A stretch of 64,000 bases of DNA, from the NCBI GenBank assembly GCA_007844125.1, contig CM017561.1, positions 59,805,450-59,869,449 of the forward strand. The letters are read 5' to 3'. Numbering within the stretch: position 1 is the first letter of the stretch; the number at the start of each line of letters is the position of its first letter. Positions 24,627 through 38,870 of this stretch are shown piece by piece. Below the pieces are notes generated by a model. It worked only from the letters and a program-made list of their open reading frames with translations. It was not told where the DNA came from and made no database searches. A program made the position numbers and the translations under genes. The DNA comes from Sinonovacula constricta (Eukaryota > Mollusca > Bivalvia > Cardiida > Solecurtidae).

Positions 24627-27600
24627 GTTGCTGTACTTTATTGAAAAAACAAAGAAAAGCAAATAAAATAATTTGGTTTCAAGGTTTTGGTTTTATACAT
24701 GTTAATATATGCCTGGAGGAAATTGTTACATGTCCTATCACAAGCTATGTGAATAGACCAAAGGATGCACTCCTTTGGTGCATTTTCTTTTTAGATTTTT
24801 TATGTATAATTTGGCTCCAGAACCATTATTTGTTCTAGCATAGCTGATTTTGGTATTATCTTAAGTTACTGGATTTAAAAAAAAGCACATGTCATCTCTC
24901 GGAAGCTTTTGAATAGTCCTGAATGTTCTTTTTTTTTTTTCCATGTTTAAGAGTAATGCCTATGTCACAAGTAAACTGGAGCCTTTCTGGCATTGTCGGG
25001 TTTCAAGTCTTTGGCCAACATGTCTAGATCAGCTGAATTTGAGCAGGGCACAGGTAAATTTGAAAATTATGCTTTCCATTAGAGGATGCCCTGTGCTGGG
25101 AGAACATTTAGCTTCAAATAAATACAAATCTTCGCCTAATTATATTTTTCTTTAAATCACCTATGCCGATTGGCAGCCGATCTTCAGGCATCTAGAATCT
25201 TATGTCAAGATCTTTGTGACCATGGTTTGAGATTTTAGTATTAGCTTTTGTCAGTGTTGTTTTAGGCCCAAGTCATCTCAATGTAGCTTTAAGGACTGTG
25301 TCTTAGTTAATATCTTGTAGAATAATTAAATACAATATATTTGTATGTTATATCATCAAAATTTTATAATTACATATTGTATCAAATTTTACACAAAATT
25401 GACAAATCATTGAATGATTCTGTGTGATAAAATTTAATAAATTTCGCCTTTATAATAGTATTTGCTTCCAGATTATATTTTATGCTGCATATTGACTTTT
25501 TAAGGAAGGTATTAATTGATAGCTATTTAGTAAATCATTTTCTATTAATAATAATTTTATTCTTGTCACATTTTCATTGTTTAGATGTATTAATTTTTCG
25601 TATTAGAATTCTTAATTGAATGTGTCATTTTATCTTTAAAATCACACGTATATGAGTATCTATCCTCTTTTCATTGAGTTGCTTTTCACACTCTTTTTTT
25701 TTTTCTTGCAACAAGTTGGTATTGTTTTTTTCTTGTTTTTTTATCACATATATATTATATAGCCCATCAATTTATAATTGCCTTTTTTTCATTGTCTGAT
25801 AATCATTCATTTAAATCAAAGGTGAGCTTTGTAAACTCTAATATTATTTATCTGATATCTATATCATTCATACAGTTAAAGCACTGCAGGCCGATTTGTG
25901 AATATCTTAACTGAAAAACTACAAAAACAGATATTTGAACCACTGCCATTATAACACTGTGCATTATGCCTTTAGCTATTGCTGTTAGGTGTCAAGATTG
26001 GATATACACAGATTTGTTTGCTCTGTGAAATTCTCACTCAGATATTGAATCAAGGTTTTCACAATGATTGGCTTATTATGATCCCATTTTAGTATTTACT
26101 ACATCTCATAAGTGTAAATATAACAGTAATTGTGTAAGCCAAATTATCCAAATGGTGAGGTTTATCATTCACTGCATTTCAGTCACTTCTTCTCAACTGA
26201 TGTCAAATTTGTGATCTTCACAATTAAAATGATTGACAGGTAATTTTGGCACTTAAAAAATATAAATCATTAAAGAAATAGAATACAAGCTGTGTTCAAA
26301 ATAAGTCAAGAACAAGAGAGAATGTTTCAATACTGATCAATTTGGTCTTGAATGTGTTAATAAAGTGTTAAGACATGCTCAAGTGCAGACCTTGGGTATA
26401 AAATCAAGATGATTAAAACAATATTTGTATTGATTAAAGAGAGAAGATTAAAGATAGAAATGATATGGGATAAATTCTTATTATGTTTTTGCATTAAAGC
26501 CATACTAACTCCCATGAAAAATAAAATTGGTACAAAACAGTTGAAAACAAGAAGTACGAGAACAATATATACAGAACATAAGATTGAGTAAAACAATAGC
26601 AGTTGACCCCTCCTTAAGCAGACATATCCCAATAAACTGATACCTTCCTGCTGAAACCTTGGTTATGTTAAAAGTTGTATCTATTACAACATATTTTAAA
26701 AGTGCATAAAATCAGCGGAGTAAGGGATACAGCTGATGGATAAAAGTTAAAAAGATGATTTTAAGATGGTATTAAGATCTGCAGTTAAACTGTAATAGGT
26801 TTATTTCTGAATGAAATCAGGCTGACTTCCCACTGAGTTCTATGTTATTCTTCTAACATCCAACAATCACTTGAAAATGACATACTTTCAGAATTGTTGT
26901 ACTGTTGTTGTTTTTTGTCTTTCTCAGTTTAAGGAGTGCATATTTAGTATTTACAAAAAACTTTTAAAATTATTAAAATTGTTGAAAGGCAGTTCCGCTT
27001 GAAATGTAGTTGTAAGGAAACACATAGGCAATTTAATTAGGATTATAGACAAATGCATGGAGCAGGATAGGGGACTCAGACTAAACCTGGGATCTTAATG
27101 TAGTCAGTTTCTGGGAATTCCCAGAATCCTCTAGATGTGTGCTCAGATACCAGATTGGCATCTACATTTTGTGGCTTTCCTGCTTTCTTCTACACCTGTG
27201 CCACTTTTGTTTTCCAAAGTTTCCCATCAGTAGAGTAAAGTCTGATTTCAATGCCTGCGTGTGTGTGGAGGGGGTACAATATATCCCATAATTCTAAATC
27301 TAATCCTACATTTTATTAGTGCTTATTAAACTATCAGTGATGGGTTTGGTGGGAAAATAAGAAGTTTAAAGTAACAGGAGAACTTTGTCTTATTATTTTG
27401 TCTTGGACCCCACTTTGTATTCAAGTTTATTTCTTGTTTTAGGTTCATAGAGTTGATTCTGTATTTGCATGTTTTTCACAGTGTATTCCCTTCTGTATCC
27501 AAATAGTATTTTGATACTCATTGGATTTGTCTCAGCAAGATGATTCTTACAGGTATCAGTAATGGGTTTGGAGGAGACATGAAGATTTTTGTGTTAGAAA

Positions 27601-30600
27601 AAAAAATGTTACATAGTTTCACAACAATTCTATAATTCTTATCCAAACTCTATTAATGCTTGTGCTTATTGAAAATCTGTCGTGGAGACGATTCTATTAA
27701 GTACCAATAATGATTGGTTTGGGGGAGAAATAAAGATTTAAGCTAAAGAAACTAATCTCTTTTTACTGAATCAGTGCTCTATATCTTGGCTCTTCTGTTT
27801 TTCTGCATCAGAGAATTCACCTGCAAAATAGCTGGCTTGTTTTCCTCCCAAGATCTATCATGTACATTACTCTTGACTTTTCCTGATCAAAAATCTTCGT
27901 TCCAGCATGTAAATCTATGTTAAAGACCAAAAGAAACTTATGTTAAAGGTGGTATCCAGCAGTTTAAATCATTTATTTTTCTCTTATAAAACAAATGAAT
28001 TATTGTTACCTGAAAAGATCTTGCAAAATGCTGCTTAGTGGTGCCTTACATCCATAGAAGAGGTTCAGCATAACACTCCACTCGTCCTTAGAAATAAGTA
28101 CTTCCTGTCCAAGCCATGCCGCACAGTTAGCTATTTTTAAACTAAGAAATTCACTTGACTACTTGTGTTTGAAATCATGTTAGATGATCCTCAGGGTATT
28201 CAGGTCTGATATCAATGTCTATTTTTAGCTGAAATCCCTGCCATGCTTATTTATAGATTTGGAAATAATGGACACTTAAGTGATACATTTCACGATTTAT
28301 GCTATCTAACAGTTGAGCTAATGATATAAACAGCCTTTATTCATACTAAAATATAGGTTTATGTAGCATTTATGCATAAATTTCTCAAAACAATGGTAAA
28401 ATGTTATTACATATATTAGATACAGATAAACTGCCAGATACTACCTTTAAAGAAGCTAATCTTTTGTTGCCTTAAAGTAATTGGAATGTTATAAATCCAT
28501 TACTTCTCTTTAGGTGTAAATAATATATTCTCAATGATTGATATGTGTATTCGCAAAGAAAGTATTTTGGAAAAAAATATAAATGAATATTTCATCATAT
28601 TTTCCTTAATACATGTCTTTAATTTGATATACATTATAACAAAATTGTACTGTGACATTGTTCTACAAGTACTTTTTACATTTACAATAAAAACATTCTT
28701 TCACATCTATTCATTTTAATCATATATAATCAAACCTAATGTCACTTTCAAGTAATATGTCAATCTACTTATTTTCAGATGATTAAATTACTATTTACTT
28801 TTAATTTCTAGTGTAATTAATCCCTTTTTGCTATTTTACTATTGACCTAACCTACTTTCACTATATGTATTAATGTGATTAGTATCCATTGTCCATTAAT
28901 TGGTTGTTTCCTTCCTCTAATGAAATTATTTGTCTATTCTTGTAATAATATTTATCTTTACTTTGTTAATGCTTTCTGAAGGTGTCATGACCACAAGTTG
29001 GGAATCAACCAACGGTACCATGTAAATGTAAGTATGAAAGGAACAAATGGGTACCAGTCACATACATTTTAGCTCGACTATTTTTGCAATTTAACAAAGG
29101 AATTAGATACAGCAGAGTTGGAATAGGAAGGAAAAAATATATGTTTGTAATTGTCCATGTTTCTGCATTTGTAAGACATCACCTCTTTGCAAGTTAGTCG
29201 TAAGTTTATAACTATTATTAGATTATAATAATGTTTAACTACTCTTGGTTCTAAGTTCACAACTTACTTCATTTATTATCATTCGTATTACTTACTAAGA
29301 TGTGTCATATGCAACATGTTCATTATATGGCAAACATCAAGGTTCATATAGTCTTTTTTTTATATATGATATCATAAATTCATTTTTTATGTAAACTTGT
29401 TGCATTTAATTATTCCTTTTGTACAACTTCATTTATGTTTAAGTAATAATGTCACTACATCTCCAGAGAATGACCATTATAAGACTATTATTAACCCTAA
29501 GCTTTCCACATTTTGTTAAAAAGCCCAGGTTAAATTCTAAGGGTTTTTTGCTTAAATATTATGTTACTTGTCAGGGTTATTATACTTACAAACAGAGACT
29601 GGGCAACAAATAGTGCAGATCCTGATCAGACAGCTCCCTGCATGGCTGATGTTGATCTAACACAATTTTGCCAAGCCTTATAAATATGCCAACAGCAAGC
29701 TAAGAGTTAACTATTGTTGTTATTGCCATGAAATGACACTTTTATCACATCAATGTTTACCCAATGACTGCTCATCCACAACTGTTGTCTTCTCATAAAT
29801 GTCACCAGTTGTCTTGTGCAGTCTGTCAAATGGGACTACTTTTTTGTCTGTCCCTTTTTTCTCCTTTTTTCATCATCTCCATTTTTATTCTAATTTTACA
29901 CCAACTATCCCTAAAACTAGACCAAGGTTTATGCAATGTTTTTAATTTAACTTGTAATTATGACATTTCCTATAGTTAACGTCATTGGTATTTGCCATCA
30001 AGTCTACACAAATGTATTAACAAGTTAGTTTCATTTATGCACGTGCTTCTCCCAAATAACATCTATTTCTTATATGCTGTTCTATTAATTAAGTCATTGT
30101 GTGATCAGTTTTATTATTTAACAGTAAATACCATATCTACTTATTTCGTATTGCATACATATATCAATAGTTTGCCATGATTAATGAAAAAGCTTGACAA
30201 GTTTGACAGTTTTGTCTAGGTGTGTGGGTACAGTATACAATAAAAGGAACATAAAGTCTGTCAGGTGTTATTGATGTAACTGTTTGGTCTTTGCATTAGC
30301 TAATTGTTTGTTTTTTTGCATGTTTTTGATGGCATTTTGTTGGAAATAAAAAAAAAAATGTATATAATAGTTCCAGGTTTCAGGTTAAGCTATACGGGGA
30401 GCTTCTTTTGCAATTAAGTAACTTTTTTCCTTTCCAGCTGCTTCTGATCAAGGTATCAAACAACCAACACTATGTTTTAATCATGCAATTATTTACTTAT
30501 CCTTTATTCTGTTATTTTTCAGTGCTGACAGCTTTTGCTTTAATTCAAGGACGCAACACAAAGCAAACCACATGGACAATCCATTCAGAGCCTAGACTGG

Positions 30601-31500
30601 TCGTACTGTTAATCATCTTGGCTCTTGAACATGGTATTTTTATGAGATTGATTGGGAATCAGTCTGGTGTTTAAGATCCCAATCCAGTGCTGCCTTTTTA
30701 CAGTGAATTTGTTGGAGGACCAGCCCGGTCAGTTTGTAAAGTTACAGATTTTTTGTGTACTCTTCTCTTCTTGGGTGAACAATTATACAACTTTAACAAG
30801 TTTTAAGTCAGTTTTAGATATGACATTGGTTTACTAGCTCAAGAAGACCTATGAGATTTTTTTTAAATATACTCTTCTGTAAGTCAGTTAGGAGGTAAAA
30901 AGTTCCGAGACCGGAAACATAAGAATAAAATTTTAAGTAGCAAACAAACTAAATCCAAACCCGATTACTTATTGGATGACCTATGAGTGATGTAATTACT
31001 GTATGTCCAAAAACTTATGTAATTGGTTAATAGCCAAATGTTGATGTAATTATTGAATGACCTAAAGCTGATTGTCAGAAGAAGACTGCACTTTTCTGCT
31101 TATTACATCTGAGTTCTACAAAACTGCTGACATCTTAGCTGGACTCTAGATTTCAGCGAATTAACTCGGGACTGGTCTGCTAGTTATGGGGCTCGGCAAA
31201 AATCCATATGACCCAAGCTAGAGCCCATACTTCCTCCACAGTTCAGACTGGGGCAGCACACACAATGGGCCAGTAAAGTGACGCTAATGAGGGTTAGAGA
31301 GCGAGCACAGCTCTTAACACAGTGATATTGTTATATGTTGTAAAATATGTATGTATGGAGTAGACCTACAACATGCATACATAATATGTACAGCATAAAT
31401 TTGCTATTGAATGTATACACAATTTTTAATAAGATGGTTTTAGATTGTTAGATTGTGAACAGTACTGTACAGAATGAATTGACTTTAGGGTGAAATTGTA
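24627..31500. other. AT-rich gene desert
   Basis: No open frame, splice-consistent exon or RNA gene can be supported. A dispersed repeat copy of family D lies near 29600-29690 (GTGCAGATCCTGATCAGACA). Frames of 60-90 codons here are leucine/isoleucine/phenylalanine-rich translations of T-rich DNA. Confidence 0.5.
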
Positions 31501-31502
31501 TA

Positions 31503-31775
31503 AGATCATGTTTAAGGGAAACAATCACAAAGATTATAGAACATCGAATAAGAACATGTTGTTTTTTTAAGGGTTAAAAATCAAAAAGATCATAGAACTA
31601 TTGAATAAGAACATGTTGTTTTTTGTAAGGGAAAAAATCACAAAGATCATAGAACATTGATTAAGAACATCTTTTTTAAGGGAAAAATCACAAAGATCAT
31701 TGAACATTGAGTAAGATAATGTTTTGTAAAGTGAACAAACTATCCAAGTTATAGATCATTGAATAAGATCATGCT
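31503..31775 (+). repeat. Minisatellite, about 55-60 bp unit, about five copies
   Basis: The unit contains AAGGGAAAAATCACAAAG, then ATCATAGAACATTGAATAAG and AACATGTTGTTTTTT. Copies diverge toward the right end (AAGTGAACAAACTATCCAAG). Confidence 0.75.
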
Positions 31776-34720
31776 TTGAATTGCAGTTTATCTGAACTGT
31801 TAATGTACAGCATTACTTCTCAAAATTTTGATACATTAAAATTCACACTAAATAAAGTCTCAGATAAATGAGATTCATGTTTAAGTTTAAAGTCGATATA
31901 TGAACCATGTGATATGCTTGTTTCAGTCCTTTTTAACACTGGTTTTTACTTTTTCATTTCTTTTTAAGTTAAATGTAACTGTACAGTTAAAAAATGATGT
32001 ATCCGGATTCTTGTGGCATTAGTAATAATTATGTAGGATATCCATCATGTTACACAGGTAACTTATTCTCCACATGTAAAACAGCTTTGTTCATTTTGTA
32101 CTTTGATATACTTTTTATGCATTGTATGCACATTTATCTTTCTGTAATGATACACTGAAGGACAAAATATTAGCAACAAACTTGGAACATTTTGCACAGA
32201 GGCAACATTTAAAAAAAAAATGTCTAAATATGAGTTAATCTACTTTGACCATTATTACATTTGGCCCACTATTACATTTGGCAAGGTAAGGTCATATGAC
32301 TTATAAAGGATGTCCCTCCTTAGCATATTTACACAGCCAATTGTCTTGATCGGTAAGACTACTATCGGCCAATCTAAGAAATTAAGCTGTCTCCTCAAAC
32401 ATTTTGGTAGCTGTTGGGCTAATGGCCGCAACAGATGTTGTGAATTGGTACTGCTTAACAGGTAGCATTTTGTTGCTAGTTCTTTTTTTCTTCAGTTTAT
32501 CGGTAAAATGATATTTCTAATACATTCTGCATTTGTATTTATGTTACAATCATATTTCTTACCATTGCATTTTCAATAGCAATACATTGATGTGAAACAT
32601 CAAACCACAAGATGTTAATTGCATTGCTACATCTGCACTCATTTCATTACAAGGATAAGGTTAAGATCTATAAGTTAATCATGTTTTAATGATTTTAATT
32701 AATTAGTGAGTTTCTACTAAAGATGCTGTGTTTTATTTAATGTACTTTTGTCATCATGTTTTACCCTCTTAAAAAGTCATATAATTACCATTGTAACAAA
32801 ATTTTAGAAAACAGGGTTGCTTATATGAAAGAATTCTAAAGAAATATGTCTCTAATTATATTTATTTCTTTTTCTTTTAATCAGTTATATTTTATTATAT
32901 ATCCTATGGGGAAGGTGTGTAACATTGTAGATAAAAAAAAATATGTATGATTTTCTGTAGACTGATCCATTTAGAATATAAGTAACATTTAATTGTTTGA
33001 TCATGTTTAAACCTTTTCATATCCCAGCTATTATGAAATGACTTCTAATCTTCAAAAATGTACAACAGAGCAAACTGAAGAAATTTATTGCCATTTAATA
33101 TATACTTCAGTGTATTCAATAGAATGTTATATTTATTCAATTACTACCAACACCTTTATTTGTATTTATTTATCTCTTTTCATCTACCTTTGTGTTTAAT
33201 ATGGGGTGCTCACATTTTGCTTTAAAAGCCTGTGATATTTTGTATGCTTTGCTATTTATTTGCATAGCACTTTGTGAACACCAAATGATGTGAAGAAATT
33301 ACATTTTTTGCGTCCTCACACTTTGCTGGCAAGAAATCATGACATTTCAAGTTAAATCATTTTACCGTTCAACTTTTTATTTACCCTACCACACCCTCCT
33401 TTTCCTATATTGTATATTTTATCCCATTATTCGACACATATGTATTTACACAACTTTTAAGGTTATAATTATTAGTAATAGTAATTTAGGAGAGTTTATA
33501 ATAGATATCACAAGTGGGTTTTATTTACTTCCTTAAGCAAAAGATTATTTTTTTTACAAAATTTGTGTTCTTGTCTAAGCTAATCTTTGGGGGGTGGGGG
33601 GCGGAATGGAAAAAAAAAGTAGTTTGCTGTTTAATACAGTTCTAATGCACTGATATTCAAAACTGTGTGTTCCTTTTACCAGTACTGTGTTCTAAGTGAA
33701 TCAAAGTTGGTGGCATTTAAGGCGCATTATACTTTTTAATGTCAGCTGTTTTCTCTACCTCAAAATATGAGAACAAAGTTGTTAAAACCTGATTTTTTTT
33801 AAAAAATTCTTTCATACAATGTTTGTCCTAAATATGTCAAGATTGTCTATTCCTCATTTGCATAAATGAATGTAAAAATGTTTTGTGTGTAAATAGACTA
33901 ATGTCAAAAATAATGGATATGGTGAAAAAAAAACCTGATGTTTATTAAAAATGAACAAAAACACAGCTGGGTTTTTTTAAGCATAAAGTAAGAAAATACT
34001 GCAATCAAATGCAATTCATTTTTAAAAAGTATATTATTTACAGTTTGAGTGCCAGTGCTATGTGTGTTTCTATGTGTACAAGAATGTTTTAATAGTGTGT
34101 TGTTTTTTGTACATTAGTATGATATTTATGCAGAATATATGCAATTTGCTGTTGATGCGTTCATGTTTAAGATGGGTATATTGCAAGCTTTTTATATCTT
34201 GTTACTTTTACAAAGCTGTTTTAGTAATAATAGTTCTTTTATGTGAAATTTATAAACAAACGTTGAAGATCGTTTACTAGTTGAATCACACCTAACATAA
34301 ATTAATATTTAAAAACTAGAGTTTTATCAGAATTGTAAATATTTTATTTTACTTTCTTAGAAGTTTATTTTCAGTTTTCATTTTATTTCACAAATAAAAA
34401 AATGAATATGAAGTATGATGGTTTAGTCCAATTTAAGTTAAATAAGTGTCTTTTAAGAATCTATTTTAGGACTATATTTTTTTATTTCTAGCAACCCTGT
34501 TTGCATTTGATAACCTTTTTCCGCACATTCATGACATTTATGTTGTGGTCAGTGTCATACTTCATATAACATCATGCGTCTCAGTTTGAGAAATAAAATT
34601 TAGATAACATTAATTCTTCTTGTTTTTGCCATTTCCAGCCTCAGTAAAAATTGCCCTTCCCTCACTTCTTGATAAACAGAACCATGATTACCAGGCATCA
34701 ATATACATGATGCCAGATAC
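31776..34720. other. AT-rich non-coding DNA
   Basis: No gene feature seen. There is a G-rich run near 33588-33605. Confidence 0.5.
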
Positions 34721-34721
34721 C

Positions 34722-34885
34722 GAGGGGCGCCCGTGACTGAAAGGTTAGACATTTAAACCCTTCATCACCTGGGTTCGAGTCCGGTCGGGGCGAGAACTTT
34801 CCTGTTGGGAAATTTCCACTTAACCTGTGGTACACGGGTGGTTCTTCCCAGACATATGTCAGGGGTCTTCCTCCAGCAAAATTTC
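34722..34885 (+). mobile_element. SINE family B copy
   Basis: tRNA-like head with B-box GGGTTCGAGTCCGG, then the core with TTCCACTTAACCTGTGGTAC, GGTTCTTCCCAGACATATGT and GGGGTCTTCCTCCAGCAAAAT. It directly abuts a fragment of the 147-bp tandem-repeat element. Confidence 0.75.
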
Positions 34886-34887
34886 GA

Positions 34888-35180
34888 AACTGGGTCAAAA
34901 ATAGGGCACTAGGTAAAATCTTAGAAAAACATTCTGATCACGCTAGAGGTCACATTTATGGCCCAGATTTCACTTGACTAGAATGTTTGCCTGTATGTAA
35001 TCGCTGCTGAGTTCGTAACTGGGTCACATGGGGTCAAAAATTAAGTCACTAGGTCAAATCTTAGAAGAAGAAAAAAATCTTGTGAACACGCTAGAGGCCG
35101 CATTTATGGCCCAATTTTCACTAAACTTAGACAGAACGTTTGCCTGTGCGAAATCTTTGATGAGATCGTAGCAATGAAGC
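34888..35180 (-). repeat. Fragment of the 147-bp tandem-repeat element, reverse orientation, two units
   Basis: Contains GTAACTGGGTCACATGGGGT and AGTCACTAGGTCAAATCTTA, the reverse complement of the unit repeated at 59800-60560. Two diverged units are present. Confidence 0.75.
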
Positions 35181-35242
35181 TTGGTTGAAGTTCTTGTACC
35201 AACTAAACTTGTGTTTGATGCAAAACCAAACAATCATTGAGT

Positions 35243-35326
35243 TTAATACTTAAATATTTTTATCCAAAGCCTTCATCTTGCCAATTAATACTTAAATATT
35301 TTTATCCAAAGCCTTCATCTTGTCAA
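35243..35326 (+). repeat. 42-bp tandem duplication
   Basis: 35243-35284 and 35285-35326 differ at one base (CTTGCCAA versus CTTGTCAA). Near-identity implies a recent slippage or repair event. Confidence 0.9.
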
Positions 35327-37670
35327 TTTAATTGGACATGAACACAGATTGTACAGTTAACATTGTGTTGCAGTGAGCTAGAAGTGAAACTTTGATTATA
35401 ACAGTAAACAATAAATTCTAACGCTACATGTATTAATATTTTACCTCTGTATACAAAGAAACACGATACATCACCAATCTGATCACCTCGGCCTTTATGC
35501 TATGCAAGAGACCTCTGACATAATAAGGCGCCATCTTGGATCTACTTTGTGTGTCTTAGTACTGGGTATTTAATGTTGACTTTTCAATTTTCCGTAAATC
35601 ATATAGATTGTATTGATAAAAAAAATCGTTGTTATTGCAAGATATACTCAACTAAATGATATATATACAATTTGTTACTTTCTCGCGAACGGACACTGTT
35701 TCATAACTCAGGCGACGCACTTTGGTGTATTCTAGAGCTATGTACGAGGTGTATTTTTACGAACCATACGGAAATACCCGAAGTTTTACGATTGGATACA
35801 TCACGGCATATTTTGGACTACTTTACTGCAATAGAATAGCTGTTCCTTTTACTTTCCCTACCCATTTTCGTATTGTTGACTAAGCTGACATGTTGTGTGA
35901 TACGTTGTTCTTTTAGTTAATTTTGACGTTACTAATAACATAAGTATTAAACTGTTAAAATGCAATTTCGTCGCTTGTTGAGATTCTTTCAGATAAAGAA
36001 CAATAACCAGGAAGTACGCGTTGGTGAAGTACGACAGCCAAACAAGGGAAACAACCTAACAACAATGCGTAAATTTTAGCGTGCATTTGTGTCCCTTTTT
36101 ACGTCAAAATTTCGTTTAGAACGTGTTAGAAAGGAAATCGATATTAAGTTTGTACTTTTTTCTTCTGTAAGTCCTTTACAGCATGGGTTTAAGTCTTGTT
36201 AGGATGAAATAATTTAATTTACGGAGGTATTATAGCTGATCTGTGATGTGTCACTGGTTCTACCAAAACTATTTTCGGTCTTCTTTCACCAATTAAAGCT
36301 GGGTCTAAACTCTTAATTGTATCAGTGCGTATATTTAAATAAACCCATCAATAATAAGACATGTTTCCATCTTTCGTTATGATTTTATGTCCTGGCACTT
36401 TATTTTTTGTCACAAATCCTCATCTGTTAACATTTAGCCAATGGACGAAAAGCAATATTTTATTTTACATTTCATACATGCAGTATAGCCTGACTAGATA
36501 ACACTTAAAAGTATGGTTTCGAGATTACTGTTTAAAAAAAATCTAAAAAGGATTTAAAAAAAAATTCATAACTGACAGTTTAAATACGACAGTGCTGAAA
36601 TAATATAGTGTTTTTTTTTTTCCTTATCTGTTCAAATTCTAATATATGTTGTAATGTTCATACCGTTCAGTGGCGGAAACTGTTGGGTTTACTTTGTTGA
36701 ATGTCTCGACACAGATTTGTTTTTACTTTTACACTTGACTTACTTTTTAATATTTTTGTCCCATGCCTTTTTAATTTTTTATGTATGTTGCAATGCTCAT
36801 AGGACTTTGGTATATTTCCTATTTATAATACATTGTCATATTTTCATATTCGTGTTTCGATAAATAAAATATAAAGGGACTTGTTAATAGATAACCAGAT
36901 CTCAAGGCATGTTTATAATATACAAATATAAATGTCCATATTCTTATACTTGTTTACTCATGGAATTTTAATCAATAAGACGTCACAATTCCATACTTAT
37001 GCATGTACACCACCAATATCAAGAATAGATGTAGCGAAAATGAACAAGAGATGGCATAATTATAACATAAAATATATCTTCTTGGATTAACTTAGTATCA
37101 TATGTCTCCTAATATTACGAGCAGAACCATTATTGTAGTCATACTATAACTGAATTATTATACTTGTATAATGTTCCATTCCTGAGTATTTACGTCGCTG
37201 GTTAAGTAATTATGTATCCTGGATAAGCGCTCCCTTTGCTTTCGGTGTTCGAGATCTTTCCGCACACTTCCGCTTCTTCGTGTGCATCGCGACCGGCAGA
37301 TGACCACCGTCCCTGGCCCATCTCGAGATACGGCGATGTTAGCTTTCGTTCCACTTTAGTTGCTCTTAATTTTTTTGTACCCCACGACCTTCTTGTGGTA
37401 AGTCAGCTCATAAATCAGTATCAATTTCATAATGTTGAAATATTGAATTCAGTTTAAAATTTCCTCGTCCGCGGATAGCACGACAGCGTTTTGTTTGTTG
37501 ACCAACTACGATTTTGTGTGAGGTATATATTAATGTAAGAAGCACAGGCGTAGCTAGCTATTGTCAAGTTTTAGCCCCACAGAAGAAAGCAAGTGGAGAT
37601 TAAAAAGAGCCAAATGCGCGTTTCAGGAAAAATTATCAAAATAGTTATTTTAAACTATGAATTTGATTCG
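35327..37670. other. Non-coding DNA, partly GC-richer
   Basis: A YY1-like GGCGCCATCTTGGAT lies near 35528. A weak family B SINE remnant is at about 36180-36300. The GC-rich patch at 37225-37400 ends in CTTGTG|GTAAGT and could be a non-coding first exon. None of these is firmly supported. Confidence 0.35.
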
Positions 37671-37699
37671 ATGTAAACTAAACTGAGAACGGGAACTCA

Positions 37700-38001
37700 T
37701 GCGTATGCCCTGTGAATGTTATATTCATTTTTCTGCATTTAACAAAAGCAAATTTGTTGATAACAAGATCAACATCGACATTAATTTTTCTGTGGACATG
37801 AAAAATGCCGAGATCGGACAGCCTGTCACCCGTCATCGTACTTCTCATGTACAATTTGATACTGCGCATAGAACTGAATGAGCATTCACAGGTTGCCGGC
37901 ATTATGGGCAATACAGACAATGCCTTGTGAAGCCCAGGATATGCCGTCTTGTGTGTACTGTCAGTAGAGACAGGATAGATCTCTTCTTTAGATATGTCCA
38001 T
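37700..38001 (-). pseudogene. hAT transposase C-terminal fragment (dimerisation domain)
   Basis: The frame reads PGLHKALSVLPIMPATCECS, then SFSSMRSIKLYMRSTMTGDR, then LGIFHVHRKINVDVD. This is the C-terminal hAT dimerisation region, in which SERxFS-type and LRSTM motifs are diagnostic. It is related to but clearly diverged from the transposase at 46981-50013: similar order, many substitutions, Glu of the usual AERSFS replaced. No upstream catalytic domain is found, and a MITE lies just upstream at 38070. Confidence 0.75.
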
Positions 38002-38069
38002 ATCCTCACTGTATCTTGTGAGTATCGAAACAGTTTAATCTTGACAGTTATCAAATATCAACAAATATA

Positions 38070-38870
38070 CAGTCAACTCTCGTTATTTCAAAATCGGTTA
38101 TCTCAAATTTCCGGTTATGTCAAACTGTTTTCTACGGTCCCGTTTTTTTCCCTATAGTTTCTATATAGTTCGACTCCGCTTAACTCAAATTCGGATGTGT
38201 CAAATTATCGGATATATCAAACTAAATTCTTTGTCCCCACACGTATAAAACTGTTGAAATCAGTTGGTCTATCTCAAACTTTAAATTGCTCTAAGATGAA
38301 AAACGGCAACAATAGTGATTTTCACACCTACCGTAAAACTCGCGAAGATTTAGGCGCGAGTTTTTTATCGCATATTATCGGCAATCAGGATGTCACGTAA
38401 TTTAGAGAAGAGGTTAATCGATTATTATTTAATTAGCTGATTTAATGAACAACAATTTCGTTTATCAATTAACGCTGATTAAAGTGTTTCAGTTTGTACT
38501 TGTTGTTGTAACAGTTTTTGAGAACTTGTTGACACGGCCTTCTCAACTTTTAAATAAAATGAGAGGTCGCGTTAGTGATTTTATCATTCTTCCACTACCT
38601 ACCCACAATACACGTACTTAATATTGAATAAAAAATTAAGATTGGTTATGGCAACAGACCACTTTAAACATGCAAAACCACACAAACTTGCAGAAACTTA
38701 GTTTACAGTGGCAGATATAACAAGGAATTTCAGTCATTACCAGTCATCGTGTAGCAGGTAAGATTTTTAAGATTTTCACAAACTATCCTTATATTCGGAT
38801 ATCTCAAACTTCGGATATCTCAAACTATTTTCTACGGTCCCTTGAAATTTGACATAACGAGAGTTGACTG
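38070..38870. mobile_element. Tigger/pogo-like non-autonomous element, TA target site
   Basis: Inverted ends CAGTCAACTCTCGTTAT and ATAACGAGAGTTGACTG (perfect over 17 bp) are flanked by TA on both sides. TTTTCTACGGTCCC sits near both ends but in the same rather than inverted orientation, amid phrases such as GGATATCTCAAACT. At 801 bp with no transposase, this is a MITE-like derivative of the Tc1/mariner-pogo group. Confidence 0.85.
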
